Shown here: positions 45,596 through 57,110 of the stretch, piece after piece
How the letters are laid out: each line of letters starts with the position of its first letter
Position numbering within the stretch: the stretch's first letter is position 1
NCBI GenBank assembly: GCA_029851415.1
Contig: CM056744.1
Location: 14,267,268-14,331,267, forward strand
Reading direction: 5' to 3'
DNA from: Eretmocerus hayati
Lineage: Eukaryota > Arthropoda > Insecta > Hymenoptera > Aphelinidae
DNA length: 64,000 nucleotides
Position numbers and translations under genes: made by a program
The notes under the pieces: generated by a model
The model's database searches: none
Told to the model about the DNA's origin: nothing
The model's input: only the letters and a program-made list of their open reading frames with translations

Positions 45596-47986
45596 CAGGG
45601 TGTTTCAAAAATAGTGTATTTCCTTTTACAGGCTTAGAGAATTTTCTATTCCTAATCAAACCCCGTTGGAATCACAATTTTCCATTAGTTCTATCTCATA
45701 CAACAGTCGATTGAAAATGAGCATTTTAGAACGCGATTTTGAGTTTATTTGGCGTCACCGATTGTCACCAGAACATAAATATTAATGTCACTGAAATGTC
45801 ACCTCCGGGGGCTATTTTGTTTTCATGTTTATCGGCACCACGTGGTGATGGTTGAGGTTAGTAAGCATGCATCGTTTGCACTTCTTGTGCTAGCTTCAAT
45901 TTTACTCGCGTAATTTAGTTTTTATCGATGTTGGTGAAAATTGTGAGTGACTGCCGCTGCTGTTTTTGATCACGCTCGATGCTGTACTATGACAATCTTT
46001 TTGATATCAACACGAGATGCTAATGATTATCCTGTAGGTGTGTCCTGGAGGTTTCGGAGGGGTCCCGTTTCTGTATCTCATTATTTAGTGAATTTATCAA
46101 ATCATAAACTAGCAGCTGACGCACATAAAATCGCGATGTCTTGCTGATGTGTCGAGTGAGAAATGAATTGATTGACTTTTGCAAGCATGCAAAACGTATA
46201 CTTCTAAAACAAAGCTCATCGTAAACACATGAGCTTTTCTGAACCGAGTGCGCGTTTATTTATAATGATCAAGACCAGTTGAATCTCAATTATTCTGATA
46301 ATTCATTCAGAAACACACTGTCTCGTTTCACTTGACGAGGCATTTTACATGACTCCAATCATCCTCGGTCTTGTTTAAATGACAACAAAGACCAAAAGAG
46401 AGACAGATCTGCGCAGCATCCGCATCAGCGTCGATTTGGTCCCGAAACGGTCCTCATCTAGTGTCATAATGGTACCACATGAGCCCCCGCGACAAAATCT
46501 ACACTGAATTCTTCATTCTATTCGAGAAAATACAGGCAAACTCGTATATCTTCCTACTGATAGTCTACGAGGGCGATCAGTCGCCTCATTCCAATGGCGC
46601 ATCCGTATAAAAAGTAGAGATAGATCTGCGCAGCGTCCGCTTAAGTGTCGATTTGGTTCCGTGAAGGTCCTCATCGAGTGTCACAATGGTACCACATGAG
46701 TCCCCGCGACAAAATCTACACTGAAAAAAGAAGTAAAAGCAAAATCTCATGTCTTCCTACGAATAGTCTACAAGGACGATTAGTCGTCTCATTCCAATAG
46801 TACAGCTTACAAAAAGTACAAAATTATAGAGAATGCGATGTAACTGATCGAAGAGATGTATTTGTGCAACATCCGCATCAGTGCCGATTTGGTCCCGAAA
46901 CGGTCCTCATCGAGTGTCATAATGGTACCACATAAGTCCCGCAGTGGAAATCGCCACTGAATAACTCGTGGGAGGGAGCGCGCGAGTTTACAATTCATCT
47001 CACCGAAAGTCTGAAAGAGCGATTGTGATAGCTTCTCTAAATTTTCTCAAATAAAATGAAGAATTCAGTGTAGATTTTGTCGCGGGGGCTCATGTGATAC
47101 CATTATGACACTAGATGAGGACCGTTTCGGGACCAAATCGGCGCTGATGCGGATGCTGCGCAGATCTGTCTCTCCTTCAGTCTTTCTTGTCATTTGAACA
47201 AAACCGAGGACGATTGGAGTCATGTAAAATGCCTCGTCAAGTGAAACGAGACAGTGTGTTTCTGAATGAATTATCAGAATAATTGAGATTCAACTGGTCT
47301 TGATCATTATAAATAAACGCGCACTCGGTTCAGAAAAGTTCATGTGTTCACGATGAGCTTTGTTTTAGAAGTATACGTTTTGCATGCTTGCAAAAGTCAC
47401 TCAATTCATTTCTCACTCGACACATCAGCAAGACATCGCGATTTTATGTGCACCAGCTGCTAGTTTATGATTTGATAAATTCACTAAATAATGAGATAAA
47501 AAAACGGGACCCCTCCGAAACCTCCAGGACACACCTACGGGATAATCATTAGCATCTCGTGTTGATATCAAAAAGATTGTCATAGTACAGCATCGAGCGT
47601 GATGAAAAACAGCAGCGGCAGTCACTCACAATTTTCACCAACATCGATAAAAACTAAATTACGCGAGTAAAATTGAAGCTAGCACGAGAAGTGCAAACGA
47701 TGATACGCATGCTTGCTAACCTCAACCATCACCACGTGGTGCCGATAAACGCGAGAACAAAATAACCCCCGGAGGTGACATTTCAGTGACATTAATATTT
47801 ATGTTTTGGTGACAATCGGTGACGCCAAATAAACTCAAAATCGCGTTCTAAATGCTAATGCTCATTTTCAATCGACTGTTGTATGAGATAGAACTAATGG
47901 AGAATTGTGATTCCAACGGGGTTTGATTAGGAATAGAAAATTCTCTAAGTCTGTGAAAGGAACTACACTACTTTTAAAACATCCTG
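45596..47986. mobile_element. Giant palindromic element, arms of about 940 bp
   Basis: The left arm (45596-46531) and right arm (47041-47986) are inverted copies agreeing at roughly 95% where I compared them. They start CAGGGTGTTTCAAAA and, on the complement of the right end, CAGGATGTTTTAAAA. The inter-arm region of about 510 bp contains two further direct copies of a block of about 110 bp that is also at the inner end of each arm (46404-46513, about 46615-46725, about 46845-46955). No transposase is present. A mirrored 66-codon frame exists in both arms (45947-46147 plus, 47425-47625 minus). Confidence 0.85.
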
Positions 47987-48789
47987 CATATTATGTAGTG
48001 AGTTGCCCAAAATGAGTTTTTTTCATCAACGTGTTCTTGTCACGAGATGCATACAGAATTTCATGGCTATCTATAGTGGAAGCCGACTTTTGGCGAATCA
48101 ACGCGTAACGTAGATGCATTGAAAGTCGCGATTTTAACGATGAATGCCATAATTATTGTTCTCTCGCAAGGGTATTGGCGAACCTCTCATAAGATTTGAG
48201 CTCTCGAAAAGATTGATTGCCAATGAGAATAATAAAATTCTGTTGCTCTGTGCAATGGCAATATATCATGCATGGCATGTGTATGTGAGCTCGTTGCGCT
48301 GCATCGCCGCTAAAAGTAGAGCGCAGAGGCGCAGAGCGGAAGAAATGCATGCGCAGTCCACCACTCCATAATCTGCTTTCGAACCGCGAGACTTTTTGGT
48401 GAGGGTGCACTAATTTTTACTGCGGATTCTGCGGATGTAACAAGTTCGTCGCGGACGCTCACTGATATCGGAGCAAAACAGTTTCTGCAGGCATTCGCAG
48501 TAAAATTTAGTTCTTTGGCAGTGAACTTTGCTTTCCACATAGCAATTTTCGGTGCGGGGACGACCGGAATTTAATAACGAATAATTATGATGTAGAATCT
48601 GCAGAATTTGATGCGGATACTGTAATTTCTGATGGTGTTCGAGTGTGTCGCGTAGGTGGCGTGGACAGCTGCAATTCCTGATGTCGAGTTTCTCCAATCC
48701 AATCGCCTGTGAACAATTTTTGTTTGTTTTCTCTCATGAACGCATTGTTAAACTTCTTTTCAGGTCACTCTGATCGTGACATGTACAGA
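47987..48789. other. No recognisable gene
   Basis: Frames here are short and overlap on both strands. The words CTGCGGATG and GCGGACGC recur near 48420-48460, without a clear repeat. Confidence 0.3.
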
Positions 48790-49457
48790 AGGGTGTTCCT
48801 CATTTCCCAAATTTCGATATTCCATGATACGATCGTGGACTTCCATTCTTTGAACCAAAAAAATGGGAGGAAACTTCTGCTGCACCCGGTGCGTTGAATC
48901 CCCAGCTGTCCTACGTATACCATTTCTAACATCGAGAACCCGAGAGTGAAGAATTTTCCCTCCCAACCCTCCGTGTCTCTGAGATCGCCGTGAATTTTCA
49001 TAGCTCCTCTTGGACCATGGAAAATACCCAGATACACCATTTTGACATAAAATTTTACGGGAAACACGATGAAACCTTCAGTCTTGAGATTTGTGGTGAC
49101 ACCGGTGTGATATTATAAATCACTGATATCACGCCGGGATCCTTTTAAATTAATGATCACTCAAAATTAATGAATTCATCGTGCTCCCCGTGAAATTTTA
49201 CGTCGAAATGGTGCAGCTGGATATTTTCCATGGTCTGAGACGAGCTACGATAATTCACAGCAATTCAGAGACACGGAAGGTTGAGAGGGAAAATTTTTCA
49301 GTCTGGGGTTCTCGATGTTGGAAATGGTATACGTACGGCAGCTGGGGATTCAACGCGCCGGGTGCGGCATAAGTTTTCTCTCATTTTTTTGGTTCAAAGA
49401 ATGGAAACCCACGATCGTATCGTGGAATATCGCAGTTTGGAAAATAAGGAACACCCT
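48790..49457. mobile_element. Fold-back MITE, arms of about 285 bp
   Basis: The ends are AGGGTGTTCCT and its exact complement AGGAACACCCT. The arms 48790-49075 and 49175-49457 are inverted copies with moderate divergence, separated by about 100 bases. Shared words include TTTGAACCAAAAAAATGG and GGGGATTCAACGC. No gene lies inside. Confidence 0.8.
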
Positions 49458-49834
49458 ACATATACAGTCATAGCGAGGTGACGAAGAACCAAAACGAACT
49501 AAGAAACAGTTCAAGAATTCACATTGTCTGTCCGGGATCTAAATCGAGATATTCTGTTTCGGAGGCCTATATTCGCGAGACCCGGCTTCGAGCAGTAGCT
49601 TTGCCGGGACGAAACCACCGGTACTCATACAATTTAATGACAAAGGCAAACAGGTGAGACGCACAGACTTCTTTTTCAAGGTGGATTCCGCATCACCGAT
49701 TCATCTCAGTCGAAGAGTAGGGAAAGGAGATAACTGTATATCCTTGGAAGTTATTCTCAGTAGAAAATTTACAACGCGTGTGACGATTTCTCATCTTCGA
49801 AATCCGATTCAGTGTTGTTCAGCTCTTGACTCAC

Positions 49835-50102
49835 CTTAGAAGTGAAGAAATCCCACAGCCGAATGCCAAAATTACTACACTTTTCATCACAGCTGAAGCT
49901 ATCAAAGTCACGTACAGAGAATAGATAATACTCAGATGTAAGGAGCCGAGAAGATGATCTTGTTTCTTGTTGACGATATTATAGGAAATCTGGAAGAAAG
50001 TATTCTGCGAGCTCGAAGAATTTTCTGAAGAGACTAGAAAAGTTAAGAACCCATCCGTCATTGAGAATACACTCGAACCAAATCCTAGGACGAGTAGATA
50101 TA
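49835..50102 (-). CDS. Splice-flanked exon of an unidentified membrane protein
   Basis: An acceptor ATTACTTTCAG precedes 50102 and a consensus donor AAG/GTGAGT follows 49835, giving a 268-bp exon open in one frame. It begins YLLVLGFGSSVFSMTDGFLT, then has a serine-rich loop SSENSSSSQNTF, a hydrophilic KKQD segment, and a long hydrophobic stretch IIYSLYVTLIASAVMKSVVI. Two membrane spans are likely. I do not recognise the family; a chemoreceptor or a small insect membrane protein is possible. An ATG at 50266-50268 upstream is in an unclear phase. Confidence 0.35.
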
Positions 50103-51812
50103 CTGAAAGTAATGTTATTATTGATGGGAAACAATATCAACATGATAACTTCCTAGAGAAACACATCTGAGTTATGAGTTTCCAGCCCGAGCTGTGAGCA
50201 TGGATCAGGATCATCACAAGGTCGCGAGATAGTGAGATGAGTAGTCTAACCTGCCCCTGTTGTTTCATCTTCTTCTTGTAACTTCGGCCATTTTTATTAT
50301 TCGCTTTTATTGCACTCGGGCGCGCGGAGACAAGATTTCTGTCGGGGAACCTTGTGTGAGCGTGTCATTGACACACTTTGGTATAGTTGTGTTGGTGTCG
50401 AGGCTCTGAATGTGTGCGCAGGATCGAGGGGAGAGCACTAGCATTAGAGAACAGGTATATATATATAGAAAGAGACAGAGATGAGCTGGCTGATGAGCTG
50501 TCACATCTCACAGCTGTGAGCATGTAGCAGCTGTGAGCAGAGCACATATATAGCACATCAGCCGATCAGCCGGAGATGCTGAGAGATCCTCGCTATCTCT
50601 CTAATTTGCGCATGATGAATACGTAATAGTACTTCAATAAATGATCATCAGTGATTACCGTGATTACGGTATAAAGGGCCATAAAGCAATGCTCTCACCC
50701 GCCGGCCTGCGGAAATTACATACCCATAACCTCTACGATTCTTCACCACGTCATGTGATGCTGTTGCAGATTGCAGCTCAGTGCAGATATTTTGTGTTAT
50801 GAAGTGATTTCATTAATGTGTTTCAGTGCTTGACCTATCCTGCTATGAATCCCATCTTCATCAATTTGTAGATGAATTTGTGAACAGTGTCAAAGCAGAT
50901 GATTGAGAAGAGTATTAGAAACAAATGGTCAGACCAGTAGAATTACTGACAGGTGATTGATGGTTCTATATTTTGTCATATAGCTGTGGGGAGCTTAATT
51001 TTCTAGTACGCAATCAAGTTTTGTATACAGTGGAAAAATCAAGCGATAGTTTTAATAAAGTGCTAAAAGAGTGATGAATTGTATTTCATGAGACACTCCG
51101 TGTCACTTGATTAGTAACTGACATCAATCTCTCTCCTAAATGTTAATTAGGTATGCCATTGTTCAGAACTCCAGATTAGTGACGGAATAGACCATTTATG
51201 TTGTGAACAGTTGCAATAGTTCCATGCGTACCAAGTGCTCGCTTGTTTATACTCCTAAGGATGCTTTCTAGCACTGACACATCCATTACAAGAATTTAGC
51301 AGTCATTTTCAACTAAGTTCCACCACTCCAATGCTTTCTGTGTAGATGTTAACAATTCTGCAACACTAATACCGAAATATTAGTGCGGTAACAGCATAGA
51401 GGGCTCAAGGATCATTCAGTTTCTTACAAGCAAGAAGCATCTGACTTGTAAAATGTTATGGAATACTAATTGATAGAGATATACTAATGTTGTCAATAAG
51501 CTATATACAGCCTCCCGAATTTGATTTGTCAATAACTTGGCATTCATTACAAAGTTACCGGTTCGCTGTACATGACAAGAAGCATAATTTGGGATCAACC
51601 ATGGCTGATCGCTCTACTCCTTACTGATCCATTTGTACTCTACAGCCCTTCTTATCCCAATACTTATGCAGAAATGGATACATCTCTTCATTATAATCAG
51701 CCAGAGAAATTTCAAAGATTATCCAAAGCTTTTGCCTGATATTAAATTTTTTGAATCATGGTCCATTTTAAATGATTAGATATGAACTAAAAACGTGAAA
51801 ATAAAATAATTT
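50103..51812. other. No recognisable gene
   Basis: A short (TA)n run lies at about 50456-50467. Nothing else was recognised. Confidence 0.35.
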
Positions 51813-52186
51813 AAAAAAGTAATTTTAAAAATTCGCTTTTATGAACATAATAGCAACGCAGAATGTGAAAATAATCTTGAATCTCCTTTCTGCATCTAGC
51901 ATAGATGTTGGCTAAGTTTACTGACTTACATGCTCCAAGATATTCATGATTTTAGGAATAGATATGATAAAAGCGTGGGTTACATCATGAAGACTACTGT
52001 TGATGAATCCATTTGATAACCCACGCTTTTATCATATTTATTCCTAAAATTATGAATATCTTGGAGCATGTAAGTCAGTAAACTTAGCCAACATCTATGC
52101 TAGATGCAGAAAGGAGATTCAAGATTATTTTCACATTTTGCGTTGCTATTATGTTCATAGAAGCGAATTTTTAAAATTACTTTTTT
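51813..52186. repeat. Near-perfect hairpin, 170-bp arms and 34-bp loop
   Basis: The arms 51813-51982 and 52017-52186 are inverted copies with only a handful of differences. The loop is 51983-52016. The innermost paired words are GCGTGGGTTA and TAACCCACGC; the outermost are AGTAATTTTAAAAATTCGCT and its complement. Confidence 0.93.
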
Positions 52187-53404
52187 TTCACTTATTCTCA
52201 TACTTTCTCGCTCCGTTTGGTTTTTTTCGAAGCTCGTAACTCTGAACCCTGAGGAATAGAATGAGACTAATTTGCTTCATCAAAGCTGAGCTATTTGAAC
52301 TTCTTGCTCGCGAAAGAGTGTGCTTCATTTACCGTCACTCGTACCAGATGGTCATTTTGTTGCTTTCTCGAAAAGGAAGTATCGTATCGGTGCGGAAATT
52401 TTTGCTTGGAATTTTTTCGATTTTCTCATTTTCTATCCCCTAGTTTGACTTTTATCAAAAATCTACCTCAATCATCTTGTTCTATCCACAAAAATCTATC
52501 GAATACTATACTTTCCTATACTCTCCCCTATACTTTCCCCTTCTCATGTACAACGCTTTTCGTGAATTATTTTGACAAACACCTCGATCATGTCCGTACG
52601 TGCGTGTGTTTGTAGGTTGTTTTCCCTTTATCACGCGATCTCTCCTGAGCCCCTGGATCAATCTTCTTGAAATTCTGAGGGTTTATTCTCAATCGATCAG
52701 TGATGATTCCAGTCTACTCACAGTTCCATACTCTCATTACTCCTTCTTCCACGTTCAACTGATTGCTCAAGTTTTAATACCATTTTGAGACCCCGTTGGT
52801 CCAAATGTCCTAGCACCTGCTATTCTCAATATAAAATGTCACTCATTGTTGTCCAAGTATTCCTCGATCATTCTAAACAGATTGGTTAATACAGGATTCC
52901 GATTGGTGTTCCCAATCTTGAATAAATTTTTTTTTCATTTTCCCTCCTATGTTACTCCAAAGGAGCTGTTGCAGATAAGGTGGGATCAGACCCGAACGGA
53001 TTTGGCTGTAAATCACGTCAGATACTCGTTTTGGGTGTCCGAGTATGCATGCCTTTTTTATCTGCATTAAATCCACTTGGAGCGATTTGGCGAGCAAAAG
53101 TTCCCCCCATTTAAAAAACACTTGTACGATACATTTCTGCATCGTTCTCCGAAACCGCCCAACGTCCCAAGATGGGCGAATGGTATATTATTCTACATCA
53201 AAAAATACAATTTCTCTGGGTATTTTCGTACTCGGGGAATGGTGGCCTCGTGCCCAAAAACCATCATTATAGTTAAGTTTATCGATTTTTCTGACTCATG
53301 AGCGTGAATACTCGGACTGGGTGGGGTTGAACGCAAAAGTGTAGGGAACAAAAAATGTTGGCCTTATTCTAAGCTTTCATCTGGTATGTGCTAAATATCC
53401 AGAA
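52187..53404. other. No recognisable gene
   Basis: Several frames of 60-106 codons overlap, none with a known motif. Confidence 0.35.
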
Positions 53405-54366
53405 ATAAGGTAAGTGTACCCAACTTGCCCCCATTAAGCCATTTTCTTAATAACACTGGCCCATCCCCATATTTTCCATCGTACCTTAGCTCATTTTAAA
53501 GCTTGTCTTGAGACCTTCAAAATAAGTCAAGGTTCATTCAATTTGAACCAACTGGAGCCAAACTGTTTTAATTCTCCCAAAAGGTGATTTTTGAGAGTTT
53601 ACAAAAGTGTGTACCCAACTTGCCTCCATTAAGCCTTTTTCTTAATAACTTTGGTTTACTTCAACGATTTTCAACGTGTTTTAGCTCATTTTGAAGCTTG
53701 TTTAAAAACCTTTAAAATGCATTAAACTACGTCCAATTTGGATCAATTGGAGCCGAACTGTCTCAATTCTTCTGAAATAGATGATGGAAATCGGCGATAA
53801 AGTGTTTTTATCGCCGTGCACGCACATTTGGAGCTTTTCGTTGGTTCGAAACACTATTTCTGACCTATTTTGACCTGATAAACACGTTCCGAGTGGTAAA
53901 AAAAGTCGTACTGCACGCTCCTTCGAGATAAACATATGGGGGCATGTTAGGTACACTCCGATGTTGGCATCCTTGTTTACAAATCGTCTCCGTGTTTTGC
54001 ACATAAAACAGCTCCATATTCAAATTCTGCAATTTTGAAAAATGGATTTTGAAGGTCTTGAAACAAGGAATCGAATGCGCTGAAGTACGTCAAAATTGGT
54101 TGAACTCAAAGAATTTGGCAACGATTTTACTGAAGGTGGTTTCTCGCTGCTTTCTTAGCTAAGCTATCACGAAAAATAGAAAAATCACTTTGGATTTTCT
54201 GGAGAACGCAAAAATGATTCGGGGTCGACGCAAACTACTTACTTTCCCATATTTCAACATAACAAACGTAAAAAAAACTTGCCGGGGGGCCAAGGAGTGC
54301 CCATCCCCGAGATCGGCATATGGGGGCAAGTTGGGTACAGAGGCAAGTTGGGTACACTTACCTTAT
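53405..54366. mobile_element. MITE-like element of the GGTAAGTGTACC family
   Basis: The left end reads ATAAGGTAAGTGTACCCAAC and the right end is its exact complement. On the left, ACTTGCCCCCATTAAGCC follows and is repeated about 190 bases later (53604-53635) as a second copy of the end. On the right, GGCAAGTTGGGTAC is also doubled (54323-54358). Length is 962 bp with no transposase. Confidence 0.7.
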
Positions 54367-55068
54367 GAAAAATATCGAAAATACGTCTGAAAGATATTTA
54401 AATAATACACAACTTTGTTCCCCATCATTTTTTCGACAGAACGCTTTGAACTCGAGCTGTGGGCCAAAAAAATGGAAAATTGGCATCTTGCCCCTTTGAA
54501 CCGCCGATTGCGAGAAAAATTCAAACGGAAACCATATTTTATCTCAGCTGGAAAAGTTGGCATTTTTTACGTACTTTTCAATGAAGAAAGAATTTCTTGC
54601 GATTCCACACTCATAGCTCGAGGAATCTGCATTCTTGTGCTGGAAAAATGTTTTTCCGGGGATAGGAGCATCGCTATGGTCCGATTGTTGCGTCTTATGC
54701 CCAAAAATGTAGACTGAACTCAACTTATCCAATTATACGTCAAACTAAATACATACATAACGATACACTGACCCAAATCACTACGAGTTTGATGAATATT
54801 AATCAATTCCTATACGTTAATCCCAAAGTTCTGTGGAATGAATCATGGAGAGACTTTGAAATGCATATATATAAGATATCAACCTGATACATCTATTAGC
54901 AGATCGATTTTGAGTATACAGAATATTCATACAATTCTCGTGCATGTCGAATATCCACCATGTATCTCAGAGTACGCGGCACACTAAAATCATCGAAGTT
55001 GTACACTACCTCACCTATATAAGTACCACATGTCTTGGTTTCAGATCAGAATTTAGCAAAATTAGAGA
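54367..55068. other. No recognisable gene
   Basis: A 100-codon plus frame (54415-54717) has no known motif. Confidence 0.3.
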
Positions 55069-55102
55069 GAGAGAGAGAGAGAGCCCGAAGGAGTGAGAGC
55101 CC

Positions 55103-55139
55103 GAAGGAGTGATAATAGTGGCTTTCGCGGACGACGCGG
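55103..55139 (+). repeat. Inverted 37-bp duplicate of the LINE active-site segment
   Basis: These 37 bases are identical to the complement of 56694-56730, which encodes the FADD box of the R1-type reverse transcriptase. It lies between a (GA)n run (55067-55083) and the (CT)n run, in the opposite orientation to the LINE. The preceding words AGCCCGAAGGAGTGAG / AGCCCGAAGGAGTGAT are doubled. Confidence 0.8.
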
Positions 55140-55178
55140 CCGATAGAGAATATACATTTGTGAGTACAGCCTTGAATT

Positions 55179-55180
<2 letters not shown>

Positions 55181-55222
<42 letters not shown>
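55181..55222. repeat. (CT)n microsatellite
   Basis: Twenty-one CT repeats directly adjoin the poly(A) tail of the LINE. Confidence 0.95.
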
Positions 55223-55231
<9 letters not shown>

Positions 55232-57110
55232 TTTTTTTTACCAGGCGGGACACGGGTTTGGGTGGGGCCCACCGAGAGGTGGGCCCGGCCGTGTAATATC
55301 CCTCTCCCCTCGATGTCCGATACCTAGGGCATCGGGCAATCAAGAAGGAGATCCACCTGCATCTACCATCTCATCCCGGAACCGCGTGAGCATTACTTCA
55401 GGATGAGCGGCATGTCTCGCGCTCGATTGCGAGCGTTCCTCTTCTCCATCTTTTCTCTTCGGCCACTTGTCGGCATCTTCTATCTTCACTCTTCATTGTT
55501 CCCTCTGTTTCTTCTTACTTCTCTCTTCTTTCTTCTTTCTTCCCTCTTCAGTGCATCAGATTCCTCCTGGAATCATTTGGGCCTCTTCTGTTTCAATCGG
55601 CAGAGTCACTGTGATTCGCCTGCTTTGAGGCGCCTTACTTCCCTCCCTTTCTCCTCTTTGCGGGTCATCACCAGCTTGATGTATCCGGTGAGTCTATCCC
55701 ATGTCTCCTGGTTGCGGAGTAAGTACGGGACGAGATTCTCAGGTGTTAGTTGAGCACCCAGCCATTCATCCAGCTCGGCGCGCTCTCTCCGGGTGTCGCT
55801 GCACTTGAACAGGGCATGTTCGGCGTCATCCCATTCGTCCCCGCATGACTGACATGCTGGGGTCGTCCTCTTCTTGAACCTGGTTAGATAGGAACCGAAG
55901 CAACCATGATCGCTCAGTGCCTGCGTCGTCCAGTAGTCCATCTCTCCGTGGGTGCGTTCCGCCCACTTGGCTACGTCACGGATCAGCCGGTGCGTCCATC
56001 TGCCGTTCGCAAATGGCGAATCCCACTCAGTTTGCCAATGCTCAAGGGTGGTTTCCTTCTCCTTGTCGCGGATGATCTCCTTCATCGTCGGAGTGAGTAC
56101 TCGTTCGGCTCCGATCACTTTCTGGCGGTCCCAGATCCTCACTCGCTCCGCGACGAGCAAGTGGATGGGCGGTGTACTCGCCAATACGTAAGCCGCATCT
56201 CCTGACACAGTGCGGTAGGCACGGATACTCCTCAGGGCCGCTCTTCGGTGGACAGGCCCCATTCTCTTCTCGATGATGGTCTTCTCTACTCTCTTCCCCC
56301 ACACGGGTGCACCGTACAGCATGATGGAGGTAGTGACGGTGTTGAGAAGTGCGCGCCTCTTTTCCTTGGGTCCTCCGATATTCGGCATAAGCCGCTGGAG
56401 CGCCGCACCGACCTTGCTCGCCTTCTGGGCGGCTTCCTGGATGTGCTTCTTGAACGACCACTTGTCGTCGAGCCATACACCGAGGTATTTCAGCTCTGTC
56501 TTCCGTGGAATCTCTTGCCCGTTGATATGAAACCGGGGTAGGTCAAACTTCCTACGCCTTGTGACCACGATTGCTTCGCACTTCTTGACAGCAAGCTCCA
56601 GAAGCCTGCTAATCATCCACTCGTAGACTCGGGCTAGCCCTTCGTTCGCGCGTCTACCCAAGAGTTCCTCGTTGTCAGCCCATACTATGAGTCCCGCGTC
56701 GTCCGCGAAAGCCACTATTATCACTCCTTCTGGCAGTTCGATAGACAGTAAGCTGTCATACTGGGTGTTCCAGTTGAACGGCCCGGAGACCGATCCCTGT
56801 CCGATTCCAGCGGACAGTACCCGAATCTCTTGTCCCTCGTCGGTGTCGTACACGAGGGTCCTGTTCCGCAGGTAGTCACTCGTGACGGCTAGTAGATAGG
56901 GGGGCACTTTACCTGCTTGGGATTGAAAAACGGCATCTTTGACCACGGTCACATATGCTCCCATCTGGACTGATGTGCACCAATCTGTGTGAAAGTATTC
57001 CCCGAAGTATCCCCTAGTACGTATAAGAAGTTGTAGGGACGAGCCTCGAGCCAGGAGCAAGCTGTAGGTTCTATTTACCGTGTCAAAAATAGGCATCATT
57101 TTGGCTATTC
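55223..57110 (-). mobile_element. R1-clade LINE, 5'-truncated
   Basis: The element ends in a 17-base poly(A) tail on the minus strand (T-run 55223-55239), followed by a GA repeat on that strand. A 3' untranslated region of about 365 bp precedes it. The coding part keeps the reverse transcriptase palm and the C-terminal zinc motif, but ORF1, the endonuclease and the reverse transcriptase fingers are missing, a typical 5' truncation. The GC content is visibly higher than that of its surroundings. Confidence 0.85.
55606..57099 (-). pseudogene. R1-type non-LTR reverse transcriptase, C-terminal 497 codons
   Basis: Motifs in order: PPYLLAVTSDYLRNR (about 66-80), GIGQGSVSGPFNWNTQYDSL where the family has G-PQGS-LGP-LWN-YD (about 98-117), the catalytic FADD (131-134), an ELKYLGVWLD thumb block (202-211), AYRTVSGDAAYVLA (294-307), and a CCHC zinc motif C416, C419, H428, C433. 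These are characteristic of R1-clade LINEs. The first 60 residues do not match the family, so the true homology starts near 56915 and the ATG at 57099 is incidental. The frame is uninterrupted after that, so the insertion is fairly young. It would copy the element RNA at a nick if complete. Confidence 0.88.

Noticed and set aside
45947..47625. Mirrored 66-codon frame conserved in both arms of the palindrome
   Set aside because: Conservation follows from arm identity; the frame is short and the two copies show no evidence of selection beyond that.
54415..54717. 100-codon plus-strand frame
   Set aside because: No motif, no splice or promoter signals, and a competing frame on the other strand.
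55906..56541. Plus-strand and alternative minus-strand frames inside the LINE
   Set aside because: They are shadows of the 497-codon reverse transcriptase frame in GC-rich DNA.
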